NCBI GenBank assembly: GCA_041687755.1
Contig: JBDNJM010000195.1
Coordinates: 7,392-71,391, forward strand
Source: JBDNJM01 sp041687755
GTDB lineage: Bacteria; Planctomycetota; UBA1135; GCA-002686595
Reading direction: 5' to 3'
DNA length: 64,000 nt
The notes below the pieces were generated by a model that saw only the letters and a list, made by a program, of their open reading frames with translations, did no database searches and was not told the origin of the DNA. Both the position numbers and the translations under genes were made by a program. This document shows positions 26,948 to 35,488 of the stretch, piece by piece (the stretch's first letter is position 1; each line of letters starts with the position of its first letter).

Positions 26948-28347
26948 AGTCCCAGGACGGATCTCCACGGCGCTTCCCGATGCGCGGCGGCTTGGGCGTC
27001 TTGTGGGCGGCGCTGCTCGTCGCCTGCGGCCAAGCACCGGCCAAGCGCCCCGACCTGTTGCTCGTCTCGGTCGATACCCTGCGCGCGGACTTCTTGGGCA
27101 GCTACGGCAACCCCAGCGGCAGCACGCCCGCGCTCGACCGCCTCTCCGCGGCGGGGGTCGTGTTCGAGCGCCACTACTCGGCGAGTTCTCAGACGGCACC
27201 TTCCCACGCGAGCCTGCTCAGCGGCCTGCACCCGAGCGAACACGGGCTGGGCAAGAACGGCATGGCCCTCGATCCCGACGTGCCCTACCTGCCGGAGCTG
27301 CTGCGCGGTGAAGGCTACGCGACCCTCGGAGTGACGGCGTTCCGGATCTTGAGCGCGGACTTTGGCTTCGAGCGCGGGTTTGCGGTCCTGGACGCAAACC
27401 TGAAGTCCGACCCCGGCGCGGGGGAGCAGCGCGGACCCGCGCGCGAGCACAGTCGGGTGGGCTCGCGGGTGGTGGATCTAGCGCTGCAGTACCTCGACGC
27501 CCAGGATCTGGATCAGCCGCTGTTTCTGTTCGTGCACCTGTTCGATCCCCACGCACCCTACGCGCCGCCGACGGCCTTGGGTTTCGACGTCGAGCGCAGC
27601 TTGGCTGCGGTCGAGACGCGCGGCATCCAGTCCGAGCGCTTCGCCGCGCGGCAGCTCCGGTCGGTTCAGGTCGCCTACGACTCCGAGGTGGCCTACGTCG
27701 ACGGTCAGGTGCAGCGCTTGCTCAGCGCCTGGGACGAGCGCCGGGCGCCGCGGGATTCGATCGTGGCCTTCACTTCGGATCACGGCGAGTCGCTGGGCGA
27801 GCACGCCTTCATCGGTCACGGTTTGCTGTTGACCGATCCGTTGCTGCGCGTGCCGCTGTTGGTGCGCGCGACGGGACGGCTCGATCCCGGACGGATCTCC
27901 TACCCGACTAGCGCGGTGGGGTTGCCCGCCATGTTGCTCGACCTGTGCGGGCTGGCCTGGCCGGACGGGCGGCGTGGCCTGCTACAGGATTCGGCGGCTC
28001 CCTTGTACGCGAGTCGTCCGGTCTACTCCGAGTTCGACTTGAGCAAGCCGGGGCGCAACGAGGTCCTAGAGCACCACGCGGGCACGCCCTTCGGGAGTCG
28101 CGGCAGCGTCCGCGCCGTCGTCGAATGGCCGTACAAGTTGATCGAGACGAGCGACGCGGGATCGCTGCTGTTCGACCTCGAGGCAGACCCGACCGAGCGA
28201 GTCGATCTGTCCGCGGCCGATCCGGCGAACCTGCAGCGCTTGGCCGCGCTGCTCCAACAGTTCGACGCCACGCACACCACTCGAGCTAGCGCGCCTGAGG
28301 TGGCCGATCCTACCGTGCGCGAGATGTTGGACGCCCTCGGGTACTAG
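26944..28347 (+). CDS. Sulfatase-like lipoprotein (alkaline phosphatase superfamily)
   Basis: This 467-residue protein has a lipobox ALLVAC near residue 26. The catalytic domain opens with LLLVSVDTLRADFLGSYG. The nucleophile loop reads SSQTAPSHASLLSG, so threonine replaces the formylglycine Cys/Ser. Metal ligands appear in FTSDHGESLGEH and FIGHGLLL. These features place it among sulfatase-like phosphotransferases and phosphodiesterases. The gene overlaps the dioxygenase gene by 4 bases, which suggests one transcript. The shared function is unclear; modification and release of an envelope component is one possibility. Confidence 0.86.
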   Translation: MKSQDGSPRRFPMRGGLGVLWAALLVACGQAPAKRPDLLLVSVDTLRADFLGSYGNPSGSTPALDRLSAAGVVFERHYSASSQTAPSHASLLSGLHPSEHGLGKNGMALDPDVPYLPELLRGEGYATLGVTAFRILSADFGFERGFAVLDANLKSDPGAGEQRGPAREHSRVGSRVVDLALQYLDAQDLDQPLFLFVHLFDPHAPYAPPTALGFDVERSLAAVETRGIQSERFAARQLRSVQVAYDSEVAYVDGQVQRLLSAWDERRAPRDSIVAFTSDHGESLGEHAFIGHGLLLTDPLLRVPLLVRATGRLDPGRISYPTSAVGLPAMLLDLCGLAWPDGRRGLLQDSAAPLYASRPVYSEFDLSKPGRNEVLEHHAGTPFGSRGSVRAVVEWPYKLIETSDAGSLLFDLEADPTERVDLSAADPANLQRLAALLQQFDATHTTRASAPEVADPTVREMLDALGY

Positions 28348-28395
28348 GTCCCCGCGGAGGGCAAGGGGCCTGGGCCGCCGGCAAGGGCGGCGGGC

Positions 28396-28670
28396 CTACT
28401 GGGCGGTGTCCAGAGCGGCGATGGATTTGTGGAGCTGCTCAACCTTGGCGGCAGTCCCGCTGATCAGCACGGAGTTCGTGCGCTCGTCTGCGATCACGAG
28501 GGTAGCTCCTTACTCCGCGTGGTTCGAGATCAGCGCGGTGATCTCGGAGGCGACCTCGCTGGCGAGCGCGTGCTTGAGGACGACCGCCTCGAACTCGGTG
28601 GGTGCCTGGGCGGGGCTCAGGCTGGAGGACGCGGTGAGCAAGAAGGAGGCGAGGAGGGGGGGTAGCGCAT
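28396..28670 (-). pseudogene. Small exported secretin-N-like protein, broken twice
   Basis: Read with two corrections this is a single exported protein of about 90 residues. The ATG at 28668-28670 begins MRYPP. One more C in the 7-C run would join it to the signal peptide LLASFLLTASSSLSPAQA and the domain EFEAVVLKHALASEVASEI. An in-frame TAA at 28507-28509 then precedes GATLVIADERTNSVLISGTA and KVEQLHKSIAALDTAQ. The two halves match secretin N-domain/NolW-like repeats, in which IADERTNSV is a hallmark. A protein this short would be one periplasmic repeat, not a full secretin. The lesions indicate decay or sequencing faults. Confidence 0.5.
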
Positions 28671-28899
28671 GATCGGGGCGGGGGATGTCGTGAAATTGCA
28701 GCTTGCCGGCGCGTTCGCCGCGCACTCGAGGGGATCGCGGGCGTCCGGCGGGGTGGCTGGGGGGTAGAAGCTCTTGTTCCGGGTTCGCCCAGTAGGCGCC
28801 GCCTGGCGCCGGGCGACTCGGCTGTTTCGCTCCGTACTACCCGCTGGGGCCGCGGCCGCACAGAGACCCGACGCGTGCGGCCCTCAGATCTTTCTGCCC

Positions 28900-30466
28900 A
28901 TGTTTGTGACCTCGATTCTCGCGGCCGGACTGCACGCCAGCGGTACAGCGCTCCTGCAGGACGACGTGACCGCGGACCCGCCGTTGGCCGAGTGGCTCGG
29001 CGCGGCGGTGGATCTCGCGGATCCTGAGGCCCGCACGGCAGAGGCGCGGCGGCTGGCGGCGCTCGAAGGGCCGACGCTGGAGGACTGGCTGGCGGCCGCG
29101 GCGGAATTACAGCCAATCGACGGGGGCGCGGCGAAGCCTGGCAGGCGGGAGTTCGAGGTCGAGCTGTGGGTCTCCGGCGAGGTCGAGCGGACGACCCTGA
29201 CGGTCGTCGTGCCCGAGAGCTACGACCCGGGCGTGCCCGCGCCACTGCTCGTCGCGCTGCGCGGGGCCGGCGGCGACGGGCCTTCGATGGTGTGGCCTTG
29301 GGCCGAGACGGCGGAGGAGTTGGGCGCGGTGCTGCTGGCGCCGACCGAGGTGGGCCCCAACGTGGGGTTCCAGGCGAACGTGCGCGAGCGGGAGTCGGTG
29401 GTGGCCGCGGTGCGCTGGGCGCGTCGTCACTACCCGATTGACGAGAACCGCGTGTGGTTGACCGGCTACAGCCGCGGCGCGCACCTGTGCTGGGACCTGG
29501 TGCTGCGCCATCCGGACGTGTTCGCGGCCGCGGTGCCCTGCGCCGGAGCGCCGCGCTTCGCGCTCGCCGGCGGCGCGGCCAACCTGCGCTAGGTCGAGAA
29601 CCTGGGCGGCGTGCGCGTGCGCGGTTTGATCGGCGAGCACGACGATCCCGGCCTGCTGCTCAACACGCGCCAGCTTTGGAGCCGGCCCGGCGAACCGGAA
29701 CCCGAGACGTTCGAGCTGCGCGTGCTCGAGGGACGCGGGCACGAGTTGCGCGTGGACGCGTTCGATAACTAGGCCGAGTGGTACGCGGCGTCCGTGCGCG
29801 ATCCCTGGCCGACGGATGTCGTGCGTCGGGCGGCGCGAGAGGGCGAAACGCGCCGGCGTTGGCTGAGATCCAGGGCTTCCGGGAGGACGTCGAGGAGGTC
29901 TTTGAGGCAACGATCCGGGTGGCGCGCGGCAAGCGTGCAACCCAGGACGAAATGCGTGCGGCAATCATCGACCAGGCCGAGGAGCGCAAGGCGCGCGTGC
30001 ACGCTGAGTTTGTAAGGCCGGGGTTGGTGCGGCTGGATCCCGAGGAGACCAAGGCGGTGCGGATCCTGCTGCGCGCGGACTGGCTGTGGGAGCGCGGCAA
30101 GTTCAAGGTGCACGACGGTCGCAAGACGCGCTCGATCGAGCTGTAGCCCGAGCTCGGCGTGCTGCTGGCGGAGTTCGTCGAGAGCTTCGATCGCAGCTTT
30201 ATGCCGGTGGCTGCGATCGAGCTGAGCGTGCCGCGCTAGCCGGGCGCGCGGACCCGCACTGGTGAACGGCTTCGCATCGACGGCAAGGGCCCGCCGCGTG
30301 TGGACGTCTACCGCTACCGAAGGGAAGACGACATGTTGCTGCCGCTGGGTCACGTTCCGCTGGAAGCCGAGCGAACTGCGGGTCGCTATGTGGCCGGCGC
30401 AGCCTCGCCATCGAGGAGGAGTACCGCGATGCGATGCGGTCCGCGGTGGGAGACGAGGGCCATTGA
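28900..30466 (+). pseudogene. Exported alpha/beta-hydrolase-like gene interrupted by four TAG codons and two frameshifts
   Basis: The start at MFVTSILAAGLHASGTALL gives a signal-like N-terminus. An esterase domain follows, with LLVALRGAGGDGPSM, the nucleophile elbow GYSRGAH, and the C-terminal EGRGHELRVDAF that supplies the His. Coding signal continues past TAG at 29590-29592 (VENLGGVRVRGLIGEHDDPG) and 29770-29772 (AEWYAASVRDPW), changes frame near 29860, then runs on (FREDVEEVFEATIRVARGK). It passes TAG at 30144-30146 and 30237-30239, changes frame again near 30395 and ends LAIEEEYRDAMRSAV. All the pieces fit one ancestral protein of about 520 residues. It is likely an inactivated gene. No partner gene is seen. 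Confidence 0.6.
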
Positions 30467-30471
30467 CGCGA

Positions 30472-30508
30472 GCAGGGCGGCGCCTCCCGTCTGGAAGCGC
30501 CGCCCTGC
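30472..30508. terminator. Hairpin terminator candidate
   Basis: A 12-bp perfect stem (GCAGGGCGGCGC with its complement) and a 13-base loop lie between the decayed hydrolase gene and the convergent parvulin gene, so it could serve both. It lacks a T tract. Confidence 0.55.
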
Positions 30509-30552
30509 CCGAGATGCCGCGCGTCGTGCGCGGCCTGACCGTTAGCCCGTGA

Positions 30553-30831
30553 CTACGAGCGGTCCGTAATCTCGAGCAGGTGGTAGCCGAACTGGGTCTT
30601 GACCGGGCCGTGGACCTTGCCGACTTCCTCGTTGAATACGACGGTGTCGAACTCCTTGACCATTTGGCCGGGGCCGAAGGTGCCGAGAGCGCCGCCCTTC
30701 TGGCCAGAGGGGCAGGTCGAGTGCTGCTTGGCGAGACTCTCGAACTCGCCGCCTGCGTCGAGCTTGGCCTTCAGGTCAAGGCAGAGTTCTTCGGTCGGAA
30801 CGAGGATGTGGCGTGCGCTGGCTTGGGGCAT
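30553..30831 (-). CDS. ppiC: Peptidyl-prolyl cis-trans isomerase, parvulin (PpiC-like)
   Basis: This 92-residue single-domain parvulin is almost the length of E. coli PpiC (93). Key family pieces are ARHILVPTEE, KQHSTCPSGQKGGALGTFG, GQMVKEFDTVVFNEEVG and KTQFGYHLLEITDR. They carry the conserved active-site His residues, the Cys and the hydrophobic pocket. It has no signal peptide, so it should act in the cytoplasm as a folding helper. A longer frame runs upstream to 31362 but its first part is not coding-like; the ATG at 30831 gives the standard N-terminus MPQASARHILV. Confidence 0.93.
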   Translation of the reverse strand: MPQASARHILVPTEELCLDLKAKLDAGGEFESLAKQHSTCPSGQKGGALGTFGPGQMVKEFDTVVFNEEVGKVHGPVKTQFGYHLLEITDRS

Positions 30832-31105
30832 GGGAAGACTCTTGAGAGGGGTCAAAGTGATGGGATTCGAGGCGGACACCCTAACCGCAGGCTTCAAGAG
30901 GGGCCAACCGCCGGGCCCGGAGAAGGCCAGGAGAAGGCCCGGATCAGGGCGGGTTGCCCCAGGAATGACGCGGGTCTGAGCGGAAGCCCATGCGCGCTCA
31001 AGGCTCCTTCCCGCAGGGGCTTTCTGGAAGGGCCTCGCGCGGCGACTCTGCCGGCCAAGTCCTCGAGGCCGAGCGGAGGGTCGCCAGGATGCCCGATTCT
31101 TCCAG

Positions 31106-32131
31106 TCAGACGGTCCAGGCGCCGTCGCTGAAGAGCGACTCGCCGTCGAGCAGGACGGCGCTGGTCGCGGCGAACACGTCCACGTGATAGCGCGCGGCCT
31201 TCTTGCGGATCTCGGACTTGTTGTAGGTCGCGTGCTTCGAGCCCAGGGACAGATGCACGCCGCACATGCGCTCGAAGGTGCCGATGTCGCTGACGACACG
31301 CGAGGGGCTGAACGCGCGGTTGAGCCCGAAGCCCAGCTCGCGCAGCCAGACCCCGCCCTCACCCTCGCGAATCAGCGCCAGCACGGCGTCGAACTCTGGC
31401 GTGGAGTCTTGCGTCTCGACGACGCGGCCGCCTTCGACAACGAGCGTGATCGGGGTGAGCGGCTGGTTGACGCGGAAGGCGGTGTCGCCGAAGTGCGAGA
31501 TGCGGACGGTGCCGTGGACGGCCGTGAGCTCTGTCGACTCGGTGAAGACTTCGCCGATGGGGAACTGGCCGCCGCAGTTCGGGAGCGCCGAGTAGTCGCC
31601 GATGTTGAGCTTGGCGGGCTCGAAGCCGGCCGGGTAGTGCAGGCGAGCCTCGCCGGATTCGAGCGTGCCCGCTGTCGCCTTGTCGAGGCGGCTCTTCAGG
31701 GCGTGACCGGTGCCGCGGTAGTACTCCGGGTCGTAGGCCAGCGACTCCAGGTAGATCAGCGCCTCGGGCCCCGGCATGCGCTCGAGGTGCGGATGCTCGA
31801 CGACCTTGAGGCCGCGGCGGAACAGCTCAAGCCGGATGCGGAAGGCGTGGAGCCGGAAGCTGGTCGACTGGATCAGGATGACGAGGTCCTCGGGCCCGTA
31901 TTCCTCGAGCACCGGGCGAATCGCGTCCGGGGCCGCGGCATCGAACTCGACGAAGCGCGCGTCGGGCAGGCTCTGGCGGTAGGCGGCGGTCAGGGCGCGG
32001 CTCAGCTCGCAGTCGGCGTCGGCGACGATGAGGGCGCGCTGGGCGCTTGTGTGCTCCAGCGCGTGCTCGAGCAGGTCGCTCACGTGGCCCGCAGCGGTGC
32101 GGATAGCGGTATCGGGGATCGTCGCGAGCAT
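31106..32131 (-). CDS. Aminopeptidase-like protein (M29 thermophilic metallopeptidase type)
   Basis: This 341-residue protein matches the second half of M29-type aminopeptidases. NCGGQFPIGEVFTE carries the metal-binding Glu. DTAFRVNQPLTPITLVVEGG, GGVWLRELGFGLNRAFSP, then FERMCGVHLSLGSKHATY supply the remaining His, Glu and Tyr that line the site. The N-terminal part (QRALIVADADCELSRAL) resembles the family's first domain. Family members are cytoplasmic dimers that need divalent metals; peptide specificity cannot be read here. The gene stands alone between the parvulin and VKOR genes. Confidence 0.72.
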   Translation of the reverse strand: MLATIPDTAIRTAAGHVSDLLEHALEHTSAQRALIVADADCELSRALTAAYRQSLPDARFVEFDAAAPDAIRPVLEEYGPEDLVILIQSTSFRLHAFRIRLELFRRGLKVVEHPHLERMPGPEALIYLESLAYDPEYYRGTGHALKSRLDKATAGTLESGEARLHYPAGFEPAKLNIGDYSALPNCGGQFPIGEVFTESTELTAVHGTVRISHFGDTAFRVNQPLTPITLVVEGGRVVETQDSTPEFDAVLALIREGEGGVWLRELGFGLNRAFSPSRVVSDIGTFERMCGVHLSLGSKHATYNKSEIRKKAARYHVDVFAATSAVLLDGESLFSDGAWTV

Positions 32132-32489
32132 GGTGCAGTGGGGTGGTCAGCGCGGAACACGGGCGCTGCGGCTGGAGCATGCTACGTCCGAGCCGAGGGG
32201 GGGCGGCGCCCCCGCCTCGTTTTTGTGATTTCGCTTACGGGTCGGAGCGGTCGTTTACGCAGCGTCGGTACCGGGCGGCCCGCGCCGCCGCGCCCCTAGG
32301 CCACGTTCACCATGTTCGCTGGGCAGGTGGCGATCTGGAGCGCTTCCCGTCGAGCAGCAGCGGGTTCGACCTGGTCGTCTCCAGTCCGAGGCCATAGGCG
32401 GCTCGCTCGGGAACTGCGCTCGGCTCGGGTCGAGCGCGGACCGGTAGGCTCTGGAAGCCCGAGCTCGTGCGACGAACTCGGGCTCAGCC
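32132..32489. other. Divergent promoter region, nothing specific recognised
   Basis: This is the gap between two divergently transcribed genes. Neither strand has a convincing coding frame, and no strong hairpin or repeat is seen. Confidence 0.4.
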
Positions 32490-33638
32490 ATGCGAACCGC
32501 CCCCTTCCTGATCTGCTGTGTCGCCGCGCTGGCGGGCGTCGGCTCAATGGGTCTGCTCGTGGGGCTCGATCACGGCTTTGCTGGGGCGACGATCGAGCGG
32601 ACGTGCGGCGTCGGCAACGGCTGCGCCCAGGTCGCGGCGAGCCCGTGGGCGGTGCTTCCCCCGCGGGTGGGGCCGTTCGCTGATCGGCAAGCCGGGCTCT
32701 CCGTGGCCGTGGTCGGCCTGTTTCAGTTTGCGATCGTGCTCGGGCACCTGGCTCTGCGCCGCCGGATTCCACGGGCGCTCGTCGCGCTTGGACTGGCTGG
32801 CTCTGTCTTCTACGTGGGCATTTCGCTGCTTGAGTTGCCCGCCTGGTGTCGGTACTGCGCTGTCGCGCACATCGCCAACCTGACGATCTTCGCGTTGAGC
32901 TGGCGCGACGAAGGGCCCGGAGTGCGACCCGGCCGGGCGGCCTCGCTGGGTGCCACGCTGCTGGGCGTGATCGCGGCCGCGGCGTTCGTGCTGTTCTCCC
33001 AGCCGGGCCTGGGGAAGCGGCTGCCATTCTTCATGGCGGCGAGGTCCGCGTTCAGCGACCCGGAGCGCGCCGCGGGGTTCGACGCCTGGCTCGAGACCCC
33101 GGAGTGGCGTACGGAAGTAGCAGCGGACTTCGAGCACCATGCGCTGGTGTTCACCCATCCCGAGTGCCTCGCGTGCCGGTCGTTCCTGCGTTTCTTGGAC
33201 CTGAGGCTGCTGCCGCTCGCCGACGGAAAGCTGTTCGTCGAGCACCGCATTGTCGGAGTCGGACGCGCGGGCCGCGAGGTGGCGCGGAGTCTGGAGACGG
33301 CGCGGCTCTTCGGGGTCTTCGACGAGGGCTACGCGCAGCTCTTGTCGCTCGATCCTGAGGCTGCGCACGATTCCGGCGCGTTCGCCGACTCGGTCGGCCT
33401 GGACCGCGTCCTGTTCGAGGCGCAGCGGCGCGCAAGAGCGATCAACGCGCGGCTTTCACGGGATCGGGCCGCGGTCGAAGGGCTCCGAGTCGAGCACGTC
33501 CCTACGGTCTTCTTGGACCGCGTCCGGCTCGCCACCGAGGTCGTGGGCTTCGAGCCGTTTTGGCGCGGGGCGCTGCGGGATCCCGCACCGCTCCAGGGGG
33601 GCGAAGGGGCAGCTGAGCCCAGCGACGTCGAAGACTGA
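32490..33638 (+). CDS. VKOR family protein fused to a thioredoxin-fold domain
   Basis: This 382-residue membrane protein should make disulfides in exported proteins. The VKOR part spans residues 1-170 with four to five helices. Loop residues Cys39, Cys45 and Ser51 (ERTCGVGNGCAQVAASPWA) pair with the active site CRYC (Cys120, Cys123). The C-terminal half faces the periplasm and holds a DsbA/thioredoxin-like site ECLAC (Cys226, Cys229) and a cis-proline-like EHVPTVFL. Quinone-linked VKOR passes oxidising power to its own thioredoxin domain. The fusion is common in bacteria that lack DsbB. The gene is divergent from the aminopeptidase. Confidence 0.88.
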   Translation: MRTAPFLICCVAALAGVGSMGLLVGLDHGFAGATIERTCGVGNGCAQVAASPWAVLPPRVGPFADRQAGLSVAVVGLFQFAIVLGHLALRRRIPRALVALGLAGSVFYVGISLLELPAWCRYCAVAHIANLTIFALSWRDEGPGVRPGRAASLGATLLGVIAAAAFVLFSQPGLGKRLPFFMAARSAFSDPERAAGFDAWLETPEWRTEVAADFEHHALVFTHPECLACRSFLRFLDLRLLPLADGKLFVEHRIVGVGRAGREVARSLETARLFGVFDEGYAQLLSLDPEAAHDSGAFADSVGLDRVLFEAQRRARAINARLSRDRAAVEGLRVEHVPTVFLDRVRLATEVVGFEPFWRGALRDPAPLQGGEGAAEPSDVED

Positions 33639-33665
33639 GGGGGGGCGAGGGGCGGGTCGGTCGCT

Positions 33666-34118
33666 TCAGCCCTGCGAAGCAGCAAGCGCGGCCACGAGCC
33701 GCTCGTGCAGCTCTCGGTCCTGGCCGGTCGCGTCCGCGACGCGCGCGCTGCCGAAGTCGTAGGCCTGGAACGGATCCAGCAGGCGCTTGTCGGAATCCTC
33801 GCCGGCGAACCGCGGGATGCAGTGCCCGTGCAGCTCGGGGACCTGGTTGCAGAGCACGAGGTAGTTGATGCGCTCAGCACCGGTCGCGGCGAGCACCGCG
33901 TCGCCGAGCAGGACGAGGTCGGCGAAAAACTGGGCCCGCCCCTCGGGGTCGAGGTGGTTCGGTGAAGCGACCATCGGGTCCGGGATGAGCATGCAGCAGC
34001 CTTCCAGCCCTGCAGGCTGGTGCTTGCCGAGAATCGCTTGACCCGAGGGCAGGGCCCCCAGGGCTTGGGGGTCGTTGCCGGAGAGAATGCGTTCGAGGCG
34101 GTTCGAGATGGCTCCCAT
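33666..34118 (-). CDS. HIT-like nucleotide-binding protein
   Basis: This cytoplasmic protein of 150 residues resembles the histidine-triad superfamily. AGLEGCCMLIPDPMVASPNHL forms the early strands and NYLVLCNQVPELHGHCIPRF carries the signature. In the usual HxHxHxx motif the first His is replaced by Glu (ELHGHCIPR), so only two of the three histidines remain; the central catalytic position is kept. HIT proteins hydrolyse or transfer nucleoside monophosphates; the substrate here is open. It converges with the VKOR gene, about 27 bp away. Confidence 0.72.
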   Translation of the reverse strand: MGAISNRLERILSGNDPQALGALPSGQAILGKHQPAGLEGCCMLIPDPMVASPNHLDPEGRAQFFADLVLLGDAVLAATGAERINYLVLCNQVPELHGHCIPRFAGEDSDKRLLDPFQAYDFGSARVADATGQDRELHERLVAALAASQG

Positions 34119-34187
34119 GCGGGGAGTGTAGCGCCTTGCCCCGAGCGGCTTCAGAGTCGGGCCCCGGGGAGCCCGCTTCGCTTCAGC

Positions 34188-34676
34188 CTAGGCGGCTGCC
34201 TGCTCGGCGGACTTCGAGTCGTTCAGCCCAGCTGCTGAGCTCGAGTCCTCATCGACAACCCGCGGGTTCTGCTCGAGGTAGCGGCCGGCCACGGCGTTGA
34301 TCTTGTCGCACAGGTCCTGCAGCTCGTCGCCCTTGCGAATCGTGCAGAGCCGGCTTTCCTCGCCGGCGAGCAGGCCGTCGAGGTACTTCTCGAATCGATA
34401 CACCGGCCCGGCGATGCGCTGGGTCATCAGGATTCCGACGTAGCCCATCAACGGCACGAGCACCGCGAGGGTGATCAGGAAGTTGGATGTCAGGATCCCC
34501 GGCAGGCGACTCAGGATCGCCGGGTCGTCGAGGCGCGTGTCCTTCAGCAGGCCTATCAGGGAGCGATTGACCAGCAGCAGCTGAAAAAACCCACAGATGC
34601 AGGCCAGGCCCAGGAACACGCCCACCATCTTGAGCTGGAGGTCGTGCTTGACGAGCTTCTTGATTCGCAAACGCAT
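34188..34676 (-). CDS. Membrane protein with a HAMP-like domain
   Basis: This 162-residue protein has two membrane helices, at about residues 17-36 (MVGVFLGLACICGFFQLLLV) and 63-85 (FLITLAVLVPLMGYVGILMT). A short outside loop separates them. A HAMP-like linker follows (RIAGPVYRFEKYLDGLLAG, then KGDELQDLCDKINAVAGRYL). The end is acidic and Ala-rich. It lacks an output domain (kinase, cyclase, MCP), so it cannot signal alone. It lies 22 bp behind a pseudopilin gene on the same strand, which suggests a shared transcript. The function is unknown. Confidence 0.75.
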   Translation of the reverse strand: MRLRIKKLVKHDLQLKMVGVFLGLACICGFFQLLLVNRSLIGLLKDTRLDDPAILSRLPGILTSNFLITLAVLVPLMGYVGILMTQRIAGPVYRFEKYLDGLLAGEESRLCTIRKGDELQDLCDKINAVAGRYLEQNPRVVDEDSSSAAGLNDSKSAEQAAA

Positions 34677-34698
34677 GGGATAGGAGTCTCGTAGCGGG

Positions 34699-35142
34699 TC
34701 AGCCCTGGGCTGAGTTGTCCATCAGGACGGTGGTTTCGTCGTGGCGGACCGAAGCGCCGACGCGTGTTTCGAGAAGGGGGGCATGGCGCGCGCGGAGTCG
34801 TCCGCCCGGCGGATCCGTCAGTAAGATCGGGTCGGCGAAGCTGGCGACGTCGAATGGCTCGCCGGAGGTTCTGGCCGGGCTGTAGGCGGCAGTGAAGGCC
34901 GGGGCCGGCCCCAGGGGCCCATCGACCGGCTCCCGTGCCGTGCGGCGCACGTCTTCGACGACCGAGATCAGCGACTGGCTGGCCTGTCCGCGCTCCTGCT
35001 CGGCCCGCTGAAGCTGGGCCACCGTCAGCGAGGTGCAGCCCAGAGCGCCCATCGCCATCACGACCAATGTGCGGAACACGACGGCCTCCAGCAGGGTCAG
35101 GCCGGCCGGGGAGGCACCGGGCGCGCGATGGCGGAGGATCAT
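34699..35142 (-). CDS. Prepilin-type (type IV pilin-like/pseudopilin) protein
   Basis: The N-terminus carries a class-III signal. A short basic leader is followed by G14-LTLLEAVVF, where the peptidase cuts after Gly14 and Glu19 is mature position 5. A hydrophobic helix then continues to about residue 35. The soluble part is about 110 residues with little secondary-structure signature, typical of minor pilins or type II secretion pseudopilins. It heads a two-gene unit with the HAMP-like protein. Other pilus or secretion genes are absent from the window. The segment VVMAMGALGC shows an unusual small-residue helix with a Cys. Confidence 0.75.
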   Translation of the reverse strand: MILRHRAPGASPAGLTLLEAVVFRTLVVMAMGALGCTSLTVAQLQRAEQERGQASQSLISVVEDVRRTAREPVDGPLGPAPAFTAAYSPARTSGEPFDVASFADPILLTDPPGGRLRARHAPLLETRVGASVRHDETTVLMDNSAQG

Positions 35143-35404
35143 GGTCGGCGCAGGGGGGCGGGGAAGCGGACGCGCTCGAGGCGGGGTGCCCTGGTGGGTC
35201 CTTCGGCATCTGGGACGGCTCCGCTCCAGCGCAGCGCCTGACTTGAGTCACGACCGGGACCTGGATGATTCAAGCAGGCCCCGGCTGGCAAGGCACTCCC
35301 GAGCCCTCGCTCCCAGGCGCCAGAGAAGCGTTCGGCCCTCCCGTCGAGGCTCCGCCCTGTTGGTCCTGAACAGTCGGCACCCGGCTTGGCGGGGCGCCCC
35401 GAAT

Positions 35405-35446
35405 GCAGCGAGCCCCAGCGGTCCGAGGACCGCTGGGGCTCGCTGC
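35405..35446 (-). terminator. Perfect 20-bp hairpin after the spondin/CHRD gene
   Basis: Two 20-base arms (35405-35424 and 35427-35446) are exact complements with only GA between them. The hairpin is about 40 bp past the stop of the minus-strand lipoprotein gene. No T tract follows on either side. It is a strong intrinsic-type stop candidate, though the 2-base loop implies the innermost pairs open. Confidence 0.7.
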
Positions 35447-35488
35447 GGTCCGAACGGGCCCGGGCGGGGCGTCCGAGCAGGCTCTAGA

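Noticed and set aside
28900..30466. Pyrrolysine or other amber recoding at four TAG codons
   Set aside because: The gene also needs two frameshift corrections, no hairpin or special context surrounds the TAGs, and the family is not a methylamine methyltransferase. Pseudogene is simpler.
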